Below, in pieces: positions 8,564 through 18,238 of a DNA stretch of 51,542 nt. This DNA comes from Siculibacillus sp. (lineage in GTDB: Bacteria; Pseudomonadota; Alphaproteobacteria; Rhizobiales; Ancalomicrobiaceae): NCBI GenBank assembly GCA_030247555.1, contig JAOTSD010000026.1:1-51542 (forward strand), written 5' to 3'. Position numbers and translations under genes: made by a program. Under the pieces are notes generated by a model. That model did not search any database. It worked only from the letters and a program-made list of their open reading frames with translations, and was not told the origin of the DNA. Every line of letters starts with the position of its first letter. Positions within the stretch are counted from its first letter, which is position 1.

Positions 8564-9615
8564 GACGGCGAACGCTGCGGGCGATCCGCCGGGCCGGCCT
8601 CCTCGCGCCGGTGCTGATGTCGGTGGTGGCGCAGGCCCAATCGCCGGGGCCGGCGATGAAGGACGGACGCAGGCCGGAAGCGGCGCCGGCTGCGGCGAGA
8701 CTCGCTCCGGGCGTGAGCGACGTCGCGCCCGCCGATCCGCTCGGCGAGGCCTTCGACCTGTTCACGCGGACGCGCACCGCACCGGCTGCGGCGGTTCCCG
8801 AACCGCCGCCGCGCGCGACGGAGCCGCCGCCGGCGGCGATCTCCGAGATCGCCCCGGGCGTGGTGGCGGTCGAGCGCGGAGTGGCGATCGACGCGCCGCC
8901 CGCCGGCGGGTCGGTGGAGCGGGGCGCCGGGGCGGGCGCGATCGAAGGGTCGGGAAGCGGCGTGCTCGGCTTCGCGCCATCGCAGCGGTCCGCGGGCGAG
9001 GCGGCCGAACGGCTCGCCGCCGGCTCGGCGAGGGCGGAGAAAACGGACGCCGATTTCGTGGCGCGGCCGATCGACGTGCCGCTGCCGCGGCGGCGGCCGG
9101 CGGACGCACCGACGGCGGGGGAGGGCGAGTTGCGCCTCGCCGCGCTCGCCCCCGCGCCGCTCGCCGCACCGGCCCCGGCTCCGGCGCACGTGGCGGCCGA
9201 GACTGAGGTCTTCGGCGAACCGAAGCGGATCCCGAAGGCGGCGGAGCCCTACATGGCGCTGCTCCGGCGCGAGGCGGCGGCCAACAAGGTGCCGCTGTGG
9301 CTCGCCGTCGGCGTCGGCTGGGTGGAGAGCAAGTACCAACCGAACCTGCGGGGTAGCCACGGGGTGGTCGGGCTGATGCAGGTGATGCCGTCGACGGCGC
9401 GGTTCCAAGGCTATCGCGGACCGACCGAGAGGCTGTTCGAACCGGAGACCAACATCATCTGGGGGATGAAGGAACTCGGCTGGGACTGGGCGAAATCGGG
9501 CGGCGATCCGTGCCTGGCCATCGCCAAATACAAGGGCGGCATCGCGACGAAGCGGATCTCCCCGGCGGCCGCGGACTATTGCCGCAAGGCGAAGGCGGTG
9601 ACGGGGATGGGGTGA
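8560..9615 (+). CDS. Lytic transglycosylase (SLT domain) with long disordered linker
   Basis: This 351-aa protein has a signal-peptide-like N-terminus (MRRRTLRAIRRAGLLAPVLMSVVAQAQ), a long Ala/Pro/Glu-rich linker (about 30-220), then a C-terminal SLT domain. The catalytic glutamate is in GWVESKY, followed by GLMQVMPSTAR. The usual YNGG near the end of the domain reads KYKGG here, so the Asn is Lys. SLT enzymes cut the MurNAc-GlcNAc bond with formation of 1,6-anhydro products in the periplasm. It is co-translated with the amidase gene through an ATGA overlap, so this pair forms a peptidoglycan-degrading unit just before rnpB. Confidence 0.88.
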   Translation: MRRRTLRAIRRAGLLAPVLMSVVAQAQSPGPAMKDGRRPEAAPAAARLAPGVSDVAPADPLGEAFDLFTRTRTAPAAAVPEPPPRATEPPPAAISEIAPGVVAVERGVAIDAPPAGGSVERGAGAGAIEGSGSGVLGFAPSQRSAGEAAERLAAGSARAEKTDADFVARPIDVPLPRRRPADAPTAGEGELRLAALAPAPLAAPAPAPAHVAAETEVFGEPKRIPKAAEPYMALLRREAAANKVPLWLAVGVGWVESKYQPNLRGSHGVVGLMQVMPSTARFQGYRGPTERLFEPETNIIWGMKELGWDWAKSGGDPCLAIAKYKGGIATKRISPAAADYCRKAKAVTGMG

Positions 9616-9678
9616 GGGGGGATGCGCCTCTCTCGACCTGAGGTGCACGCGGTCGATCGGCCTCAGCGGTGTGCCCAC

Positions 9679-9707
9679 TTGACCCCGCGCGCCTTCCGGC
9701 CCATCTG
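9679..9707 (+). promoter_or_regulatory. Candidate promoter for rnpB
   Basis: TTGACC at 9679-9684 is a good -35 element. After 17 nt, CATCTG at 9702-9707 would be the -10, a poor match, but its position predicts transcription starting at 9714, exactly where the first RNase P RNA helix begins. Confidence 0.3.
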
Positions 9708-9713
9708 TCGCGC

Positions 9714-10145
9714 GCCAGTCGGCCGGGCGGCCGCTCCGGGTGTCTCACCCGGGGAGGAAAGTCCGGGCTCCACGGAAAGACGGTGCCGGTCAACGACCGG
9801 CGAGGGCGACCTCAGGGAAAGTGCCACAGAAAACGAACCGCCCCGATGCGGCCGTCGGTCCACCGACGGCCGGTCGCAAGACGGACCTTCCTCGGGAGGC
9901 GATCGGGGTAAGGGTGAAAAGGTGGGGTAAGAGCCCACCGCGGACCCGGCAACGGGGACGGCAGGGCAAACCCCACCGGGAGCAAGACCGAATAGGGGCG
10001 GCGCGGGCTCGCAAGAGTTCCGGTCTTTTCCGGACCAGTCGCCCGGGTTGGTTGCGCGAGGCGTCCGGCGACGGGCGTCCCAGACGAATGGCCGCCACGT
10101 GGGGGAAACCCCGCCATACAGAACCCGGCTTACAGGCCGACTGGC
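9714..10145 (+). ncRNA. rnpB: RNase P RNA (type A)
   Basis: The conserved 5' core GAGGAAAGTCCGGGCTCC lies at about 9753-9772, and the 3' core GAACCCGGCTTACAGGCC at about 10121-10138. The ends pair perfectly: GCCAGTCGGC (9714-9723) with GCCGACTGGC (10136-10145), forming helix P1. The 432-nt length and GC-rich internal hairpins fit an alphaproteobacterial RNase P RNA, the catalytic subunit that removes 5' leaders from tRNA precursors. It lies between the transglycosylase gene and a convergent oxidoreductase gene, upstream of mraZ. Confidence 0.95.
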
Positions 10146-10171
10146 ACTTCCCCTTTCCGCCGACCGGCGCG

Positions 10172-10194
10172 GGCGCCCTCAGGACCGGGGCGCC
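10172..10194. terminator. GC-rich hairpin between rnpB and a convergent gene
   Basis: GGCGCCC (10172-10178) and GGGCGCC (10188-10194) form a perfect 7-bp stem with a 9-nt loop. It lies just after rnpB and just after the stop of the convergent gene. There is no T-run, so termination is only suggested. Confidence 0.3.
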
Positions 10195-10200
10195 ACCGCG

Positions 10201-11187
10201 TCACACCGGCTCCCAGCGATCGTGTTCGGCGGCGCGGTAGACGGCGTCGATCATCGCTTGGTTCGCCTTCGAGTTCTCGAGGGTGACGACCTCGGCCGTC
10301 CCGCCGGTCGCCGCGGTGACGAAGGCTTCGACCTCGCGGCGGTACTGGCGATTGTCGGGGAAGCGGAAGATCGTCGATTCGCCATGGCCGCGGTTCGACA
10401 GTTCGATCTCCTCGGCGCCCCAGCGGTTGGCGTTGAACGGCGACTTCACCTCGATCACCCCTTCGTCGCCGTGGAACACCATCACCTGCCGGGCGGCGAG
10501 TTGGGTGGCGACGTAGAAGCTCAGTTCGAAGTCGCCGAAGTCGGCGCGCACGCTCGCCCAGCAGTCGGTGCCGAAGTCGGGGTCGCGCTCGAGGCTAGCC
10601 TGGACGCGGACGGGTTCGCGACCGGTGGCGAAGCGGGTGGTGACCGTCGGGTAGACGCCGATGTCGGGCAGGCCGCCGCCGCCGAGTTCGGGGCGGTTGC
10701 GCATGTTGGCGGGGTCGCGGTTGTAGTAGGTGAAGGCGCCCTGGACCTGGCGCAGCCGGCCGATGGCGCCGCTCGCGAGCAGTTCGCGCACCTTCGCCCA
10801 GACCGGCGAATAGGTGACCATGAAGGCTTCCGAGACGGTGACGCCGACGCGGTCGCGCGCCGCGATCAGGGCGTCGATCTCCGGGGCGGAGAGGGCGATC
10901 GGCTTCTCGCACAGCACGTGCTTGCCGGCTTCGACGGCGCGCAGCGTCCACTCGACATGTTGCGCCGTCGGCAGGGGCACGTAGACGCCGTCGATCGCAT
11001 CGTCGGCGAGCATCGCCTCGTAGGAACCGAAGGTGCGCGGGACGCCGAAGCGGCGGGCGAGCTCGGCGGCGCGCGCCTCGTCGCGGCTGGCGATGGCGGC
11101 GACGACGCCGTTCGACGAGTCCAGGATGGCCGGGATCACCAGTTCACGGGCGATCTTGGCGGTCGACAGAATGCCCCAGCGGAACAT
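10201..11187 (-). CDS. Gfo/Idh/MocA-family NAD(P)-dependent oxidoreductase
   Basis: This 328-aa protein starts [13 protein letters not shown], the Rossmann nucleotide-binding strand-loop of the family, and contains CEKPIALS (about 95-102), the EKP signature whose lysine takes part in catalysis. The C-terminal half has [12 protein letters not shown] and the beta-sheet domain typical of sugar or dihydrodiol dehydrogenases. The exact substrate is unknown; related proteins oxidise D-xylose, D-glucose or inositol. ATG 11187 was chosen for the GAGGAG 7 nt upstream and because the Rossmann motif begins at residue 4; the frame is open a little further upstream. It is transcribed away from mraZ. Confidence 0.88.
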   Translation of the reverse strand: MFRWGILSTAKIARELVIPAILDSSNGVVAAIASRDEARAAELARRFGVPRTFGSYEAMLADDAIDGVYVPLPTAQHVEWTLRAVEAGKHVLCEKPIALSAPEIDALIAARDRVGVTVSEAFMVTYSPVWAKVRELLASGAIGRLRQVQGAFTYYNRDPANMRNRPELGGGGLPDIGVYPTVTTRFATGREPVRVQASLERDPDFGTDCWASVRADFGDFELSFYVATQLAARQVMVFHGDEGVIEVKSPFNANRWGAEEIELSNRGHGESTIFRFPDNRQYRREVEAFVTAATGGTAEVVTLENSKANQAMIDAVYRAAEHDRWEPV

Positions 11188-11386
11188 GAGCGCGCTCCTC
11201 GTGGTCGGGAGCGGCGACGATAGCACCGCCGTGCCGGGGGCGTCAGCCGACGGCGGCGAGATCGCCGCGGAGCGCGGGGCGGGCATGCGCCGGGGCGTCG
11301 GCGGGCGACCGTAAACGGGCGATTAACCCTAAGAGAGTTTCAATGGGAGAACGGCGTGGTTCGGCTCGGATCATGCCGGCGTTTCG

Positions 11387-11416
11387 TTGACCGCCCATGA
11401 GATCCCATGGTATCCC
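11387..11416 (+). promoter_or_regulatory. Candidate dcw promoter upstream of mraZ
   Basis: TTGACC at 11387-11392 is a near-consensus -35. About 18 nt downstream TATCCC (11411-11416) or the overlapping GTATCC could be the -10. The spacer and -10 overlap the MraZ box array, which is the arrangement expected for repression of the operon by its own first gene product. The 358-bp gap 11188-11545 holds this promoter, the boxes and a half CtrA-like TTAACC at 11323; nothing else was recognised there. Confidence 0.4.
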
Positions 11417-11427
11417 AAATCATCCCG
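11393..11427 (-). promoter_or_regulatory. Array of four MraZ-binding boxes
   Basis: On the plus strand GCCCA (11393), TCCCA (11403), TCCCA (11413) and TCCCG (11423) follow each other at exactly 10-nt spacing; read on the minus strand these are CGGGA, TGGGA, TGGGA and TGGGC separated by 5 nt. MraZ is known to bind TGGGN direct repeats separated by 5 nt in front of its own gene. The array lies 119 nt before the mraZ start and overlaps the predicted promoter. Confidence 0.75.
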
Positions 11428-11545
11428 TTCCGAATGCCCCCGACGAGGGACCTTCCGACGGTCGCAGCCGCGGCCGTGGGCGCGTCGTCGTTCGGGCGCG
11501 GCGTTTCGGGGGCGGAGCGATGGTCGAGGCCGGGGGCCGGAGGCG

Positions 11546-12004
11546 ATGGTGGAACGGTTTCTCGGACGGCAGGTGAAGCGGATCGACGCCAAGGGACGCG
11601 TCTCGATCCCGGCGCCGTTCCGCGCCGTGCTGGCGGCGGAGCGGTTCGACGGTCTGTTCTGCCTGCGCTCTCTGACGCATCCGGCGGTGGACGCCGGCGG
11701 TGCGGCGCTCCTCGCTTCGATCGAGACGACGCTCGCCCGGCACGATCCCTTTTCGACGGAACACACGGAACTGGCGGCCCTGCTCTTCGGACAGGGCGAC
11801 GGGCCGACGCTCGACACGGAGGGGCGGATGGTGATGCCCGACTGGATCCGCGAGGCGACCGGGATCACCACGGAGGTGCTCTTCGTCGGCCTCGGCACGC
11901 GATTCCAGATGTGGGCGCCGGAGCACTTCGCCGCGCAGGAGGCGCGGGCGCGGGCGACGGTGAGCCGGCTCCTCGGGACGCCGGTCGGGGAGAACGGACG
12001 ATGA
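11546..12004 (+). CDS. mraZ: Transcriptional regulator MraZ
   Basis: This 152-aa protein is the first gene of the dcw cluster. MraZ has two AbrB-like (SpoVT) swapped-hairpin repeats, each with a DxKGR-like motif: [11 protein letters not shown] near the start (about 11-21) and [11 protein letters not shown] in the second half (about 92-102). It forms ring-shaped oligomers and binds repeats in its own promoter; an array of such repeats lies upstream. ATG 11546 matches the usual MVERFLGR start, although the GGAGG is only 2 nt away; the frame is open upstream to 11387. Its stop overlaps the rsmH start (ATGA). Confidence 0.93.
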   Translation: MVERFLGRQVKRIDAKGRVSIPAPFRAVLAAERFDGLFCLRSLTHPAVDAGGAALLASIETTLARHDPFSTEHTELAALLFGQGDGPTLDTEGRMVMPDWIREATGITTEVLFVGLGTRFQMWAPEHFAAQEARARATVSRLLGTPVGENGR

Positions 12005-12999
12005 GCGAGGCGGCTCCGCATCTACCGGTGCTGCTCGGCCGCGTGATCGAGCGGCTGGCGCCGAAGCCCGGCGAGATCCACGTCGACGGCACCTTCGGCG
12101 CCGGCGGCTACACGCGCGCGATCCTGGCGATCGGCGCCGAGGTGATCGCCATCGACCGCGACCCCACCGCGATCGCGACCGGCGCGGCGGCGGTGGCGGC
12201 CTCCGGCGGTCGGCTGCGGCTGGTGGCGGGTGTCTTCGGCGATCTCGACGCGCACGTCGCCGCCCTCGGCCTCGCGGCGGTCGACGGGGTGGTGCTCGAC
12301 ATCGGCGTCTCGTCGATGCAACTCGACCGGGCGGAACGGGGCTTCTCCTTCCGCCAAGACGGGCCGCTCGACATGCGCATGGGCGGCGAGGGCCCGACGG
12401 CGGCGGACGTGGTCAACACCGCCGACGCCGCTACGCTCGCCCACATCTTCCGGGTCTACGGCGAGGAGAAGCGCTCGGGTCAGGTGGCGCGCGCCATCGT
12501 CGAGGCGCGCAAGGCCGCGCGTTTCACCACGACGCGGCAGCTCGCCGCGGTGGTGGAGAGCGTGATCTGGGCCAAGCCCAACGAGATCCATCCGGCGACG
12601 CGCGTCTTCCAGGCGCTGCGCATCCACGTCAACGACGAACTCGGCGAACTCGTCCGGGCGCTCGCCGCCGCCGAGCGGGTGTTGAAACCCGGCGGGCGGC
12701 TGGTGGTCGTCACCTTCCATTCGCTCGAGGACCGTATCGTCAAGCGCTTCCTCGCCGATCGCACCAGGACGGCGCCGGGCGGCTCGCGTCACGCGCCGTC
12801 GGCGAGCGTGGCACCGGCGACCTTCGTCGGCCTGAGCAAGGGCGTCGACGAGGCCGACGACGAGGAGATCGCCGCCAATCCGCGCTCGCGATCGGCTAAA
12901 CTCAGGGCGGCGGTGCGGACCGAGGCGCCGGCTCGGGCGATCGACGCGGAGGCCCTCGGCCTGCCGCGAGTCGAGACCAACCGGCGGGGAGGTCGCTGA
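12001..12999 (+). CDS. rsmH: 16S rRNA (cytosine(1402)-N(4))-methyltransferase
   Basis: This 332-aa SAM-dependent enzyme methylates N4 of C1402 in 16S rRNA. The SAM site [13 protein letters not shown] (about 22-34) and AIDRDP are present, with [12 protein letters not shown] and the insert domain [13 protein letters not shown], and the late motif [12 protein letters not shown]. The C-terminus is rich in charged residues, as usual. It overlaps mraZ by 4 nt and ftsL by 1 nt (TGATG), so the three are co-translated. Confidence 0.97.
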   Translation: MSEAAPHLPVLLGRVIERLAPKPGEIHVDGTFGAGGYTRAILAIGAEVIAIDRDPTAIATGAAAVAASGGRLRLVAGVFGDLDAHVAALGLAAVDGVVLDIGVSSMQLDRAERGFSFRQDGPLDMRMGGEGPTAADVVNTADAATLAHIFRVYGEEKRSGQVARAIVEARKAARFTTTRQLAAVVESVIWAKPNEIHPATRVFQALRIHVNDELGELVRALAAAERVLKPGGRLVVVTFHSLEDRIVKRFLADRTRTAPGGSRHAPSASVAPATFVGLSKGVDEADDEEIAANPRSRSAKLRAAVRTEAPARAIDAEALGLPRVETNRRGGR

Positions 13000-13538
13000 T
13001 GCTCAGGGCCGTCAACTTCCTGCTGGTCGTCCTGATGCTGGCCGGTGCGGCGGTCGTCTACGACTTCAAGTACGAGGCCGAACGGGCGACCACCCGAGTG
13101 GCGAAGATCAACCGCCAGATCGAGGGCGAGCGCGACGCCATCGCCACGCTCAAGGCGGAGTGGAGCCTGCTCAACCAGCCGCGCCGCCTGCAGGACCTGG
13201 TGGAACGCTATCACTCCTATCTGGAGCTCGACCCGCTCGATCCGACGCAGATCGGCACGCTCGACGACATTCCCTTCAAGCCGGCGATCAAGGGCGATGC
13301 GCCGGTGCCCACGCCGAAGGGCTCGGTGAAACTGGCGCAGCCCGACAAGCCCGGCGAGAAGACCGCGGGCATCGGCAAGCTGCTCGATCGCCTTCCGGGC
13401 GGTACACCGGACGGGCCGGCGACCACCGGCAGCATCGCCAAGGCCAAATCGCCGCCGCCGGCGAGTGGCCCCATGGTTCTGGTTCCAAAGATCGTCGTTC
13501 CGAAGCCAGCCGGGGACCCGGCCAAGGTGAACCGGTGA
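12999..13538 (+). CDS. ftsL: Cell division protein FtsL-like
   Basis: This 179-aa bitopic protein has one membrane helix near the N-terminus (about residues 5-22), a coiled-coil-like segment (ATTRVAKINRQIEGERDAIATL and onward, about 30-65), and a Pro/Lys-rich tail. FtsL joins FtsB and FtsQ to activate FtsW and FtsI at the septum. Sequence is poorly conserved; the call rests on architecture and on position between rsmH and ftsI. Alphaproteobacterial FtsL is often about 120 residues, so the C-terminal tail (after about 110) is long. Confidence 0.9.
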   Translation: MLRAVNFLLVVLMLAGAAVVYDFKYEAERATTRVAKINRQIEGERDAIATLKAEWSLLNQPRRLQDLVERYHSYLELDPLDPTQIGTLDDIPFKPAIKGDAPVPTPKGSVKLAQPDKPGEKTAGIGKLLDRLPGGTPDGPATTGSIAKAKSPPPASGPMVLVPKIVVPKPAGDPAKVNR

Positions 13539-13550
13539 GGTCTCGTGTAG

Positions 13551-15290
13551 ATGAGTGACGTCGCCGACAAGACCCCGGAATCGTCCGCCGAACTTCCCGC
13601 GGCGATGCCGACTCGCCCTCCCGAGGCGCCGGCCGACCGCGACTTCGCCGATTCGCGCCGGCGCATCGTCGTCGCCGGGCTCGTCTTCGCTTCGGTCTAC
13701 GCGGCGGTCGGTCTGCGGCTCGTCGACCTCGGCAACGCCAGCGACGATCATTCGGCGGCGCTCGCCTCGGGCAGCACCCAGGTGTCCACGGCGCGCCCCG
13801 ACCTGCTCGACCGCAACGGTGAGGTGCTGGCCACCGACGTCAAGTCGGCCTCGCTCTTCGCCGAGCCGAAGCGCATTCTCGACGTCGACGAGGCGATCGA
13901 GGCGCTCGCCACCGTCATCCCGGAGATGCGAACCGACGAGTCCATCCGCAGGAAACTGTCGTCGAAAGCCGGATTCGTCTGGCTGAAGCGCGAGGTGTCG
14001 AAGCAGCAGCGGCAGAAGATCTTCCGCCTCGGTATCCCCGGCATCGGTTTCATGGAGGAGAACCGCCGCTTCTATCCCGGCGGGCCGCTCGCCGGCCACG
14101 TGCTCGGCACCGTCAACGTCGACAACCAGGGCATCTCGGGTCTCGAGAAGTTCGTCGATCACGACATGGGGCTCGCCGATCTGCGCGCCACCGGGCTCGT
14201 CGCCGATCGCGGCTTGAAGGCGCGCCGGTTGTCGCTCGACCTGCGCGTCCAGCACGTCGTGCGCGACGAACTGGTCGATGCGGTACGGCGTTATCACGCG
14301 GTCGCGGCGATCGGCATCGTCCTCGACGTGCGCACCGGCGAGGTGCTCGGCATGTCGTCGCTGCCCGATTTCGATCCCAACCATCCCGAACAGGCGCTCG
14401 AAAAGCAGAACATGAACCGCGCGACGGCGGGCGTGTTCGAGATGGGATCGGTGTTCAAGACCTTCAATTCCGCCTTCACCCTCGACAGCGGCAAGGTGCA
14501 CCTCACCGACAGCTACGATGCGACGTCGTCGCTGCACTTCGGTTCCCAGAAGATCTCCGACTTCCACGCCAAGGGGCGGGTGCTCACCGTGCCGGAGATC
14601 TTCATCTACTCGTCGAACATCGGTTCGGCGCGAATGGCGCTGAGGGTCGGGGCGGAGGCGCAGCGCGCGTTCTTCGACAGAATTGGTTTCCACGGGAAAC
14701 TCGAAACCGAGCTTCCCGAAGTGGCCGCACCGCTCTATCCCAAGCGCCTGTCGGAGATCTCCACCGCCACTCAGGCCTTCGGTCACGGCATCTCGGTGAC
14801 GCCGATGCACACGGCGGTCGGCGGTGCGGCGGTGATCAACGGTGGGCTGTTCATCCCGCCGACCTTCTTCAAGCGGACGCGCGAAGAGGCGGAGAAGGTG
14901 GCCGTCCGGATTCTCCGGTCGGAGACAAGCGACAAGATGCGCTACCTCTTCCGCCTCAACAACACGCCGGGTTCCGGCGGGTCGGGATCGAAAGCGGATG
15001 TCCCGGGCTATCTCGTCGGCGGCAAGACCGGCACGGCGGAGAAGCTCGAGAACGGCCACTATTCGGGGAACAAGCGGTTCAACTCCTATCTCGCAGCCTT
15101 CCCGATGGACGACCCGCAGTATCTGGTTCTGGTGGTGCTCGACGAGCCGAAGGCCGAGAAAGAGGTCGGAGCCGCCACCGCCGGCCTCAATGCGGCGCCG
15201 ACCGTCGGCGCCATCATCCGCCGCATCGCGCCCATGCTGGGTGTGATGCCGAGATACGACCAGGGCAAGCCCTCGGTCGCTTCCAACTGA
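13551..15290 (+). CDS. ftsI: Septal peptidoglycan D,D-transpeptidase FtsI (PBP3)
   Basis: This 579-aa class B penicillin-binding protein has a membrane anchor at about 40-62, a dimerisation/pedestal domain, and a C-terminal transpeptidase domain. The three active-site motifs are visible: SVFK (serine near residue 299), SSN in YSSNIGSAR, and KTGT in GGKTGTAE (near 492). It cross-links peptidoglycan at the division septum together with FtsW. A GAGG lies 10 nt before the start. It sits 12 nt after ftsL. Confidence 0.97.
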   Translation: MSDVADKTPESSAELPAAMPTRPPEAPADRDFADSRRRIVVAGLVFASVYAAVGLRLVDLGNASDDHSAALASGSTQVSTARPDLLDRNGEVLATDVKSASLFAEPKRILDVDEAIEALATVIPEMRTDESIRRKLSSKAGFVWLKREVSKQQRQKIFRLGIPGIGFMEENRRFYPGGPLAGHVLGTVNVDNQGISGLEKFVDHDMGLADLRATGLVADRGLKARRLSLDLRVQHVVRDELVDAVRRYHAVAAIGIVLDVRTGEVLGMSSLPDFDPNHPEQALEKQNMNRATAGVFEMGSVFKTFNSAFTLDSGKVHLTDSYDATSSLHFGSQKISDFHAKGRVLTVPEIFIYSSNIGSARMALRVGAEAQRAFFDRIGFHGKLETELPEVAAPLYPKRLSEISTATQAFGHGISVTPMHTAVGGAAVINGGLFIPPTFFKRTREEAEKVAVRILRSETSDKMRYLFRLNNTPGSGGSGSKADVPGYLVGGKTGTAEKLENGHYSGNKRFNSYLAAFPMDDPQYLVLVVLDEPKAEKEVGAATAGLNAAPTVGAIIRRIAPMLGVMPRYDQGKPSVASN

Positions 15291-15343
15291 ACCCGGCCGC
15301 GGGCGACGAGCCGCGGCGGTCGGGATGAACGGGGTTCTGGTTC

Positions 15344-16795
15344 ATGCGCCTCAGGGAACTGACCCGAGGGATCGTCGCGGACGCGGGAACGGCCGACGCC
15401 GAGATCACCGGTGTCACCGCCGACAGCCGCAAGGTCGAGCCGGGCTTCCTGTTCGCAGCGCTCGCCGGGGTGAAGGCCGATGGCGCGCGCTACGCCGATC
15501 AGGCGGTGGCGAGAGGGGCGGCGGCGATCCTCGCGGCGAACGACGCCGAGCTCGGCGAACTCGGCGTGCCGGTCCTGCGAGCGGACGATCCGCGCCGGGC
15601 GTTGGCGCTCCTCGCCGCGCGGTTCTTCGGGGCCCAGCCGGCGACGATCGTCGCGGTCACCGGCACTTCGGGCAAGACCTCGGTCGCCGCCTTCGTTCGC
15701 CAGATCTGGGCGCGGCTCGGCCATTCCGCCGCCTCGATCGGCACCATCGGCATCGTCAAGCCGGACGGCGCCGCCTACGGCTCGTTGACCACGCCCGACC
15801 CGGTCGATCTCGCCCGCGATCTTTCGACGCTGGCCGGCGAGGGCGTCACCCACGTGGCGCTCGAGGCCTCCTCGCACGGGCTCGACCAGCATCGGCTCGA
15901 CGGAGTACGGATCGCGGCCGGGGCCTTCACCAACCTGTCGCGCGACCACCTCGACTACCATCCGACGGTCGCCCACTATTTCGACGCCAAGATGCGGCTG
16001 TTCGAGGATCTGGTGCCGGCGGGCGGACCGGTGGTGGTCGAGATGGACACGGCCGATGGAGTGCACGCCGCCGAACGGGCGCGTGCCGCCGGGCGAAAGG
16101 TCTTCGGGGTGGGGCGCGGCGGGGACGACCTGCGGCTGGTGGCGGTCGACGCCGAGGCCGGCCGCCAGGTGCTGACCATCGCGGCGGCGGGGCGGACCCA
16201 CACCGTCCGCCTGCCGCTCCTCGGCACCTTCCAGGTGTCCAACGCATTGGTCGCGGCCGGGCTCGCCGTCGTCACCGGCACACCGGTCGCCGCCGCGCTC
16301 GCCGCGCTCGAACGGCTCGAGGGGGCTCCGGGGCGGCTCGACCTCGTCGGGACGACGCCGGGCGGAGCGCCGGTCTTCGTCGACTACGCCCACAAGCCCG
16401 ATGCGCTCGAGAAGGTGCTGCAGGCGCTGAGGCCCTACACGAAGGGTCGGCTCGTCGTCGTCTTCGGTTGCGGCGGTGATCGCGACCCGGGCAAGCGGCC
16501 GCTCATGGGCGAGATCGCCACGCGGCTCGCCGACGTCACCATCGTCACCGACGACAATCCGCGGTCGGAGGATCCGGCGACGATCCGCCGCGCCATCCTC
16601 GCCGCCGCGCCGGGCGCGATCGAGATCGGCGAGCGTGGACGGGCGATCCGCGAAGGGGTGAGGATGCTCGGCGCCGGGGACGTGCTGGTGGTCGCCGGCA
16701 AAGGCCATGAAACCGGCCAGATCGTCGGCAAGACGACGCTGCACTTCTCCGACCACGAATCCGTGGCCGCCGCGCTCGAGGATCTGCGCCGATGA
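15344..16795 (+). CDS. murE: UDP-MurNAc-L-Ala-D-Glu:meso-diaminopimelate ligase
   Basis: This 483-aa cytoplasmic Mur ligase has three domains: an N-terminal UDP-binding domain ([12 protein letters not shown]), the central ATPase with TGTSGKTS (about 106-113), and a C-terminal domain with DNPRSEDP (about 404). The DNPR motif marks ligases that add meso-diaminopimelate, as expected for a Gram-negative wall. It adds the third residue of the stem peptide. Its stop overlaps murF (ATGA). The start has only a weak ribosome-binding site. Confidence 0.97.
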   Translation: MRLRELTRGIVADAGTADAEITGVTADSRKVEPGFLFAALAGVKADGARYADQAVARGAAAILAANDAELGELGVPVLRADDPRRALALLAARFFGAQPATIVAVTGTSGKTSVAAFVRQIWARLGHSAASIGTIGIVKPDGAAYGSLTTPDPVDLARDLSTLAGEGVTHVALEASSHGLDQHRLDGVRIAAGAFTNLSRDHLDYHPTVAHYFDAKMRLFEDLVPAGGPVVVEMDTADGVHAAERARAAGRKVFGVGRGGDDLRLVAVDAEAGRQVLTIAAAGRTHTVRLPLLGTFQVSNALVAAGLAVVTGTPVAAALAALERLEGAPGRLDLVGTTPGGAPVFVDYAHKPDALEKVLQALRPYTKGRLVVVFGCGGDRDPGKRPLMGEIATRLADVTIVTDDNPRSEDPATIRRAILAAAPGAIEIGERGRAIREGVRMLGAGDVLVVAGKGHETGQIVGKTTLHFSDHESVAAALEDLRR

Positions 16796-18222
16796 CCGCT
16801 CCCCTCTGGACCCTCGACGATCTCGTCGCCGCCACCGGCGGGCGAGTGGCCGGCGTCCCTTCCGCCGAGATCGGCGGAATCTCGATCGACAGCCGGACGA
16901 TCTCGCCGGGTGATGCCTTCTTCGCCATCCAGGGCGATGCCCGCGACGGACACGACTTCGTCGAGTCGGCGCTGGCTCGCGGCGCCGGAGCCTGCGTCGT
17001 CGCGGAGGAGAAGCTCGGGGCGCTTCCGGAGGGAGGGCGTTACGTCGTGGTCGACGACGTGTTCGAGGCGCTGCGCCGGCTGGCGCGGGCGGCGCGAGCG
17101 CGGACGGGTGCCCGCATCGTCGCGGTGACCGGATCGGTCGGGAAGACCTCGACCAAGGAGGCGCTTCGCCACGTGCTCTCCGACCAGGGCAGGACCCACG
17201 CCTCGGTCGCCTCCTACAACAATCACTGGGGCGTGCCGCTGACGCTCGCCCGCATGCCGGCCGACTGCGCCTTCGGCATCTTCGAGATCGGCATGAACCA
17301 CGCCGGCGAGATCGCTCCTCTGACCGCACTGGTGCGCCCGCACGTGGCGGTGGTCACGACGGTGGCGCCGGTGCATCTCGAGTTCTTCCGCGACGTCGAG
17401 GCGATCGCCGAGGCCAAGGCCGAGATCTTCGACGGGCTCGAGCCCGGCGGCGTCGCGGTGGTCGATGGCGACGTGCCGCAGGCCGGCATCCTGATCGACG
17501 CGGCGGCGGCGAAAGGGGCGCGCGTCGTGCGCTTCGGCATCGGCGAGGGCTTAGAGGCCCATCTGGTGCGCGCCTCGTTGCAGGCCGACAACTCGACCGT
17601 GATGGCCACCATCCTCGGCGACGCGATCACCTACAAGATCGGCGCACCGGGCAGGCACGTGGTCAAGAATTCGCTGGCGGTGCTGGCGACGGCGGTCTCG
17701 GTCGGCGCCGATCTCGCCCGCGCCGGGCTGGCGCTCGCCGCCATGACGCCGCCCAAGGGGCGGGGTGAACGCCATACGCTGCGCCTCGGCCACGGCGAAG
17801 CGACGCTGATCGACGAGAGCTACAACGCCAACCCGGCGTCGATGCGGGCGGCGATCGACCTGCTCGGCCACGCGCCGGTCGGGCTCGAGGGGCGGCGCAT
17901 CGCCGTGCTCGGCGACATGCTCGAACTCGGGTCGCAGGGCGAGGCGCTGCACGCCTCGCTCGCCGAGGCGCTGGTGGCGGCGCGGGTCGACCGGGTGTTT
18001 CTCGCCGGACCGCTGATGCACGCGCTGTGGCGCGCGCTCTCCACCGACATGCAGGGCGCCTGGGCGCCGACCGCCGCCGAGCTCGAGCCGAAGCTCCTCG
18101 CGGCGATCCGACCGGGCGACGCGCTGATGATCAAGGGTTCGAACGGCAGCCGCATGGGGCCGGTGGTCGAGGCCCTGAAATCCCGATTTTCCTCCACCCG
18201 CGCGCTCGCGGAAGACGTCTGA
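16792..18222 (+). CDS. murF: UDP-MurNAc-tripeptide:D-Ala-D-Ala ligase
   Basis: This 476-aa Mur ligase carries [19 protein letters not shown] in the N-terminal domain, the ATP loop TGSVGKTS (about 112-119), and the conserved [11 protein letters not shown] (about 342) and [10 protein letters not shown] segments typical of MurF. It adds D-Ala-D-Ala, the product of Ddl encoded further right, to complete the pentapeptide. It overlaps murE by 4 nt and precedes mraY by 16 nt. Confidence 0.97.
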   Translation: MTAPLWTLDDLVAATGGRVAGVPSAEIGGISIDSRTISPGDAFFAIQGDARDGHDFVESALARGAGACVVAEEKLGALPEGGRYVVVDDVFEALRRLARAARARTGARIVAVTGSVGKTSTKEALRHVLSDQGRTHASVASYNNHWGVPLTLARMPADCAFGIFEIGMNHAGEIAPLTALVRPHVAVVTTVAPVHLEFFRDVEAIAEAKAEIFDGLEPGGVAVVDGDVPQAGILIDAAAAKGARVVRFGIGEGLEAHLVRASLQADNSTVMATILGDAITYKIGAPGRHVVKNSLAVLATAVSVGADLARAGLALAAMTPPKGRGERHTLRLGHGEATLIDESYNANPASMRAAIDLLGHAPVGLEGRRIAVLGDMLELGSQGEALHASLAEALVAARVDRVFLAGPLMHALWRALSTDMQGAWAPTAAELEPKLLAAIRPGDALMIKGSNGSRMGPVVEALKSRFSSTRALAEDV

Positions 18223-18238
18223 CGAGAGGTTCCGACCG

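Noticed and set aside
11323-11328. CtrA site upstream of mraZ
   Set aside because: Only one TTAACC half is present; no second half at the required spacing.
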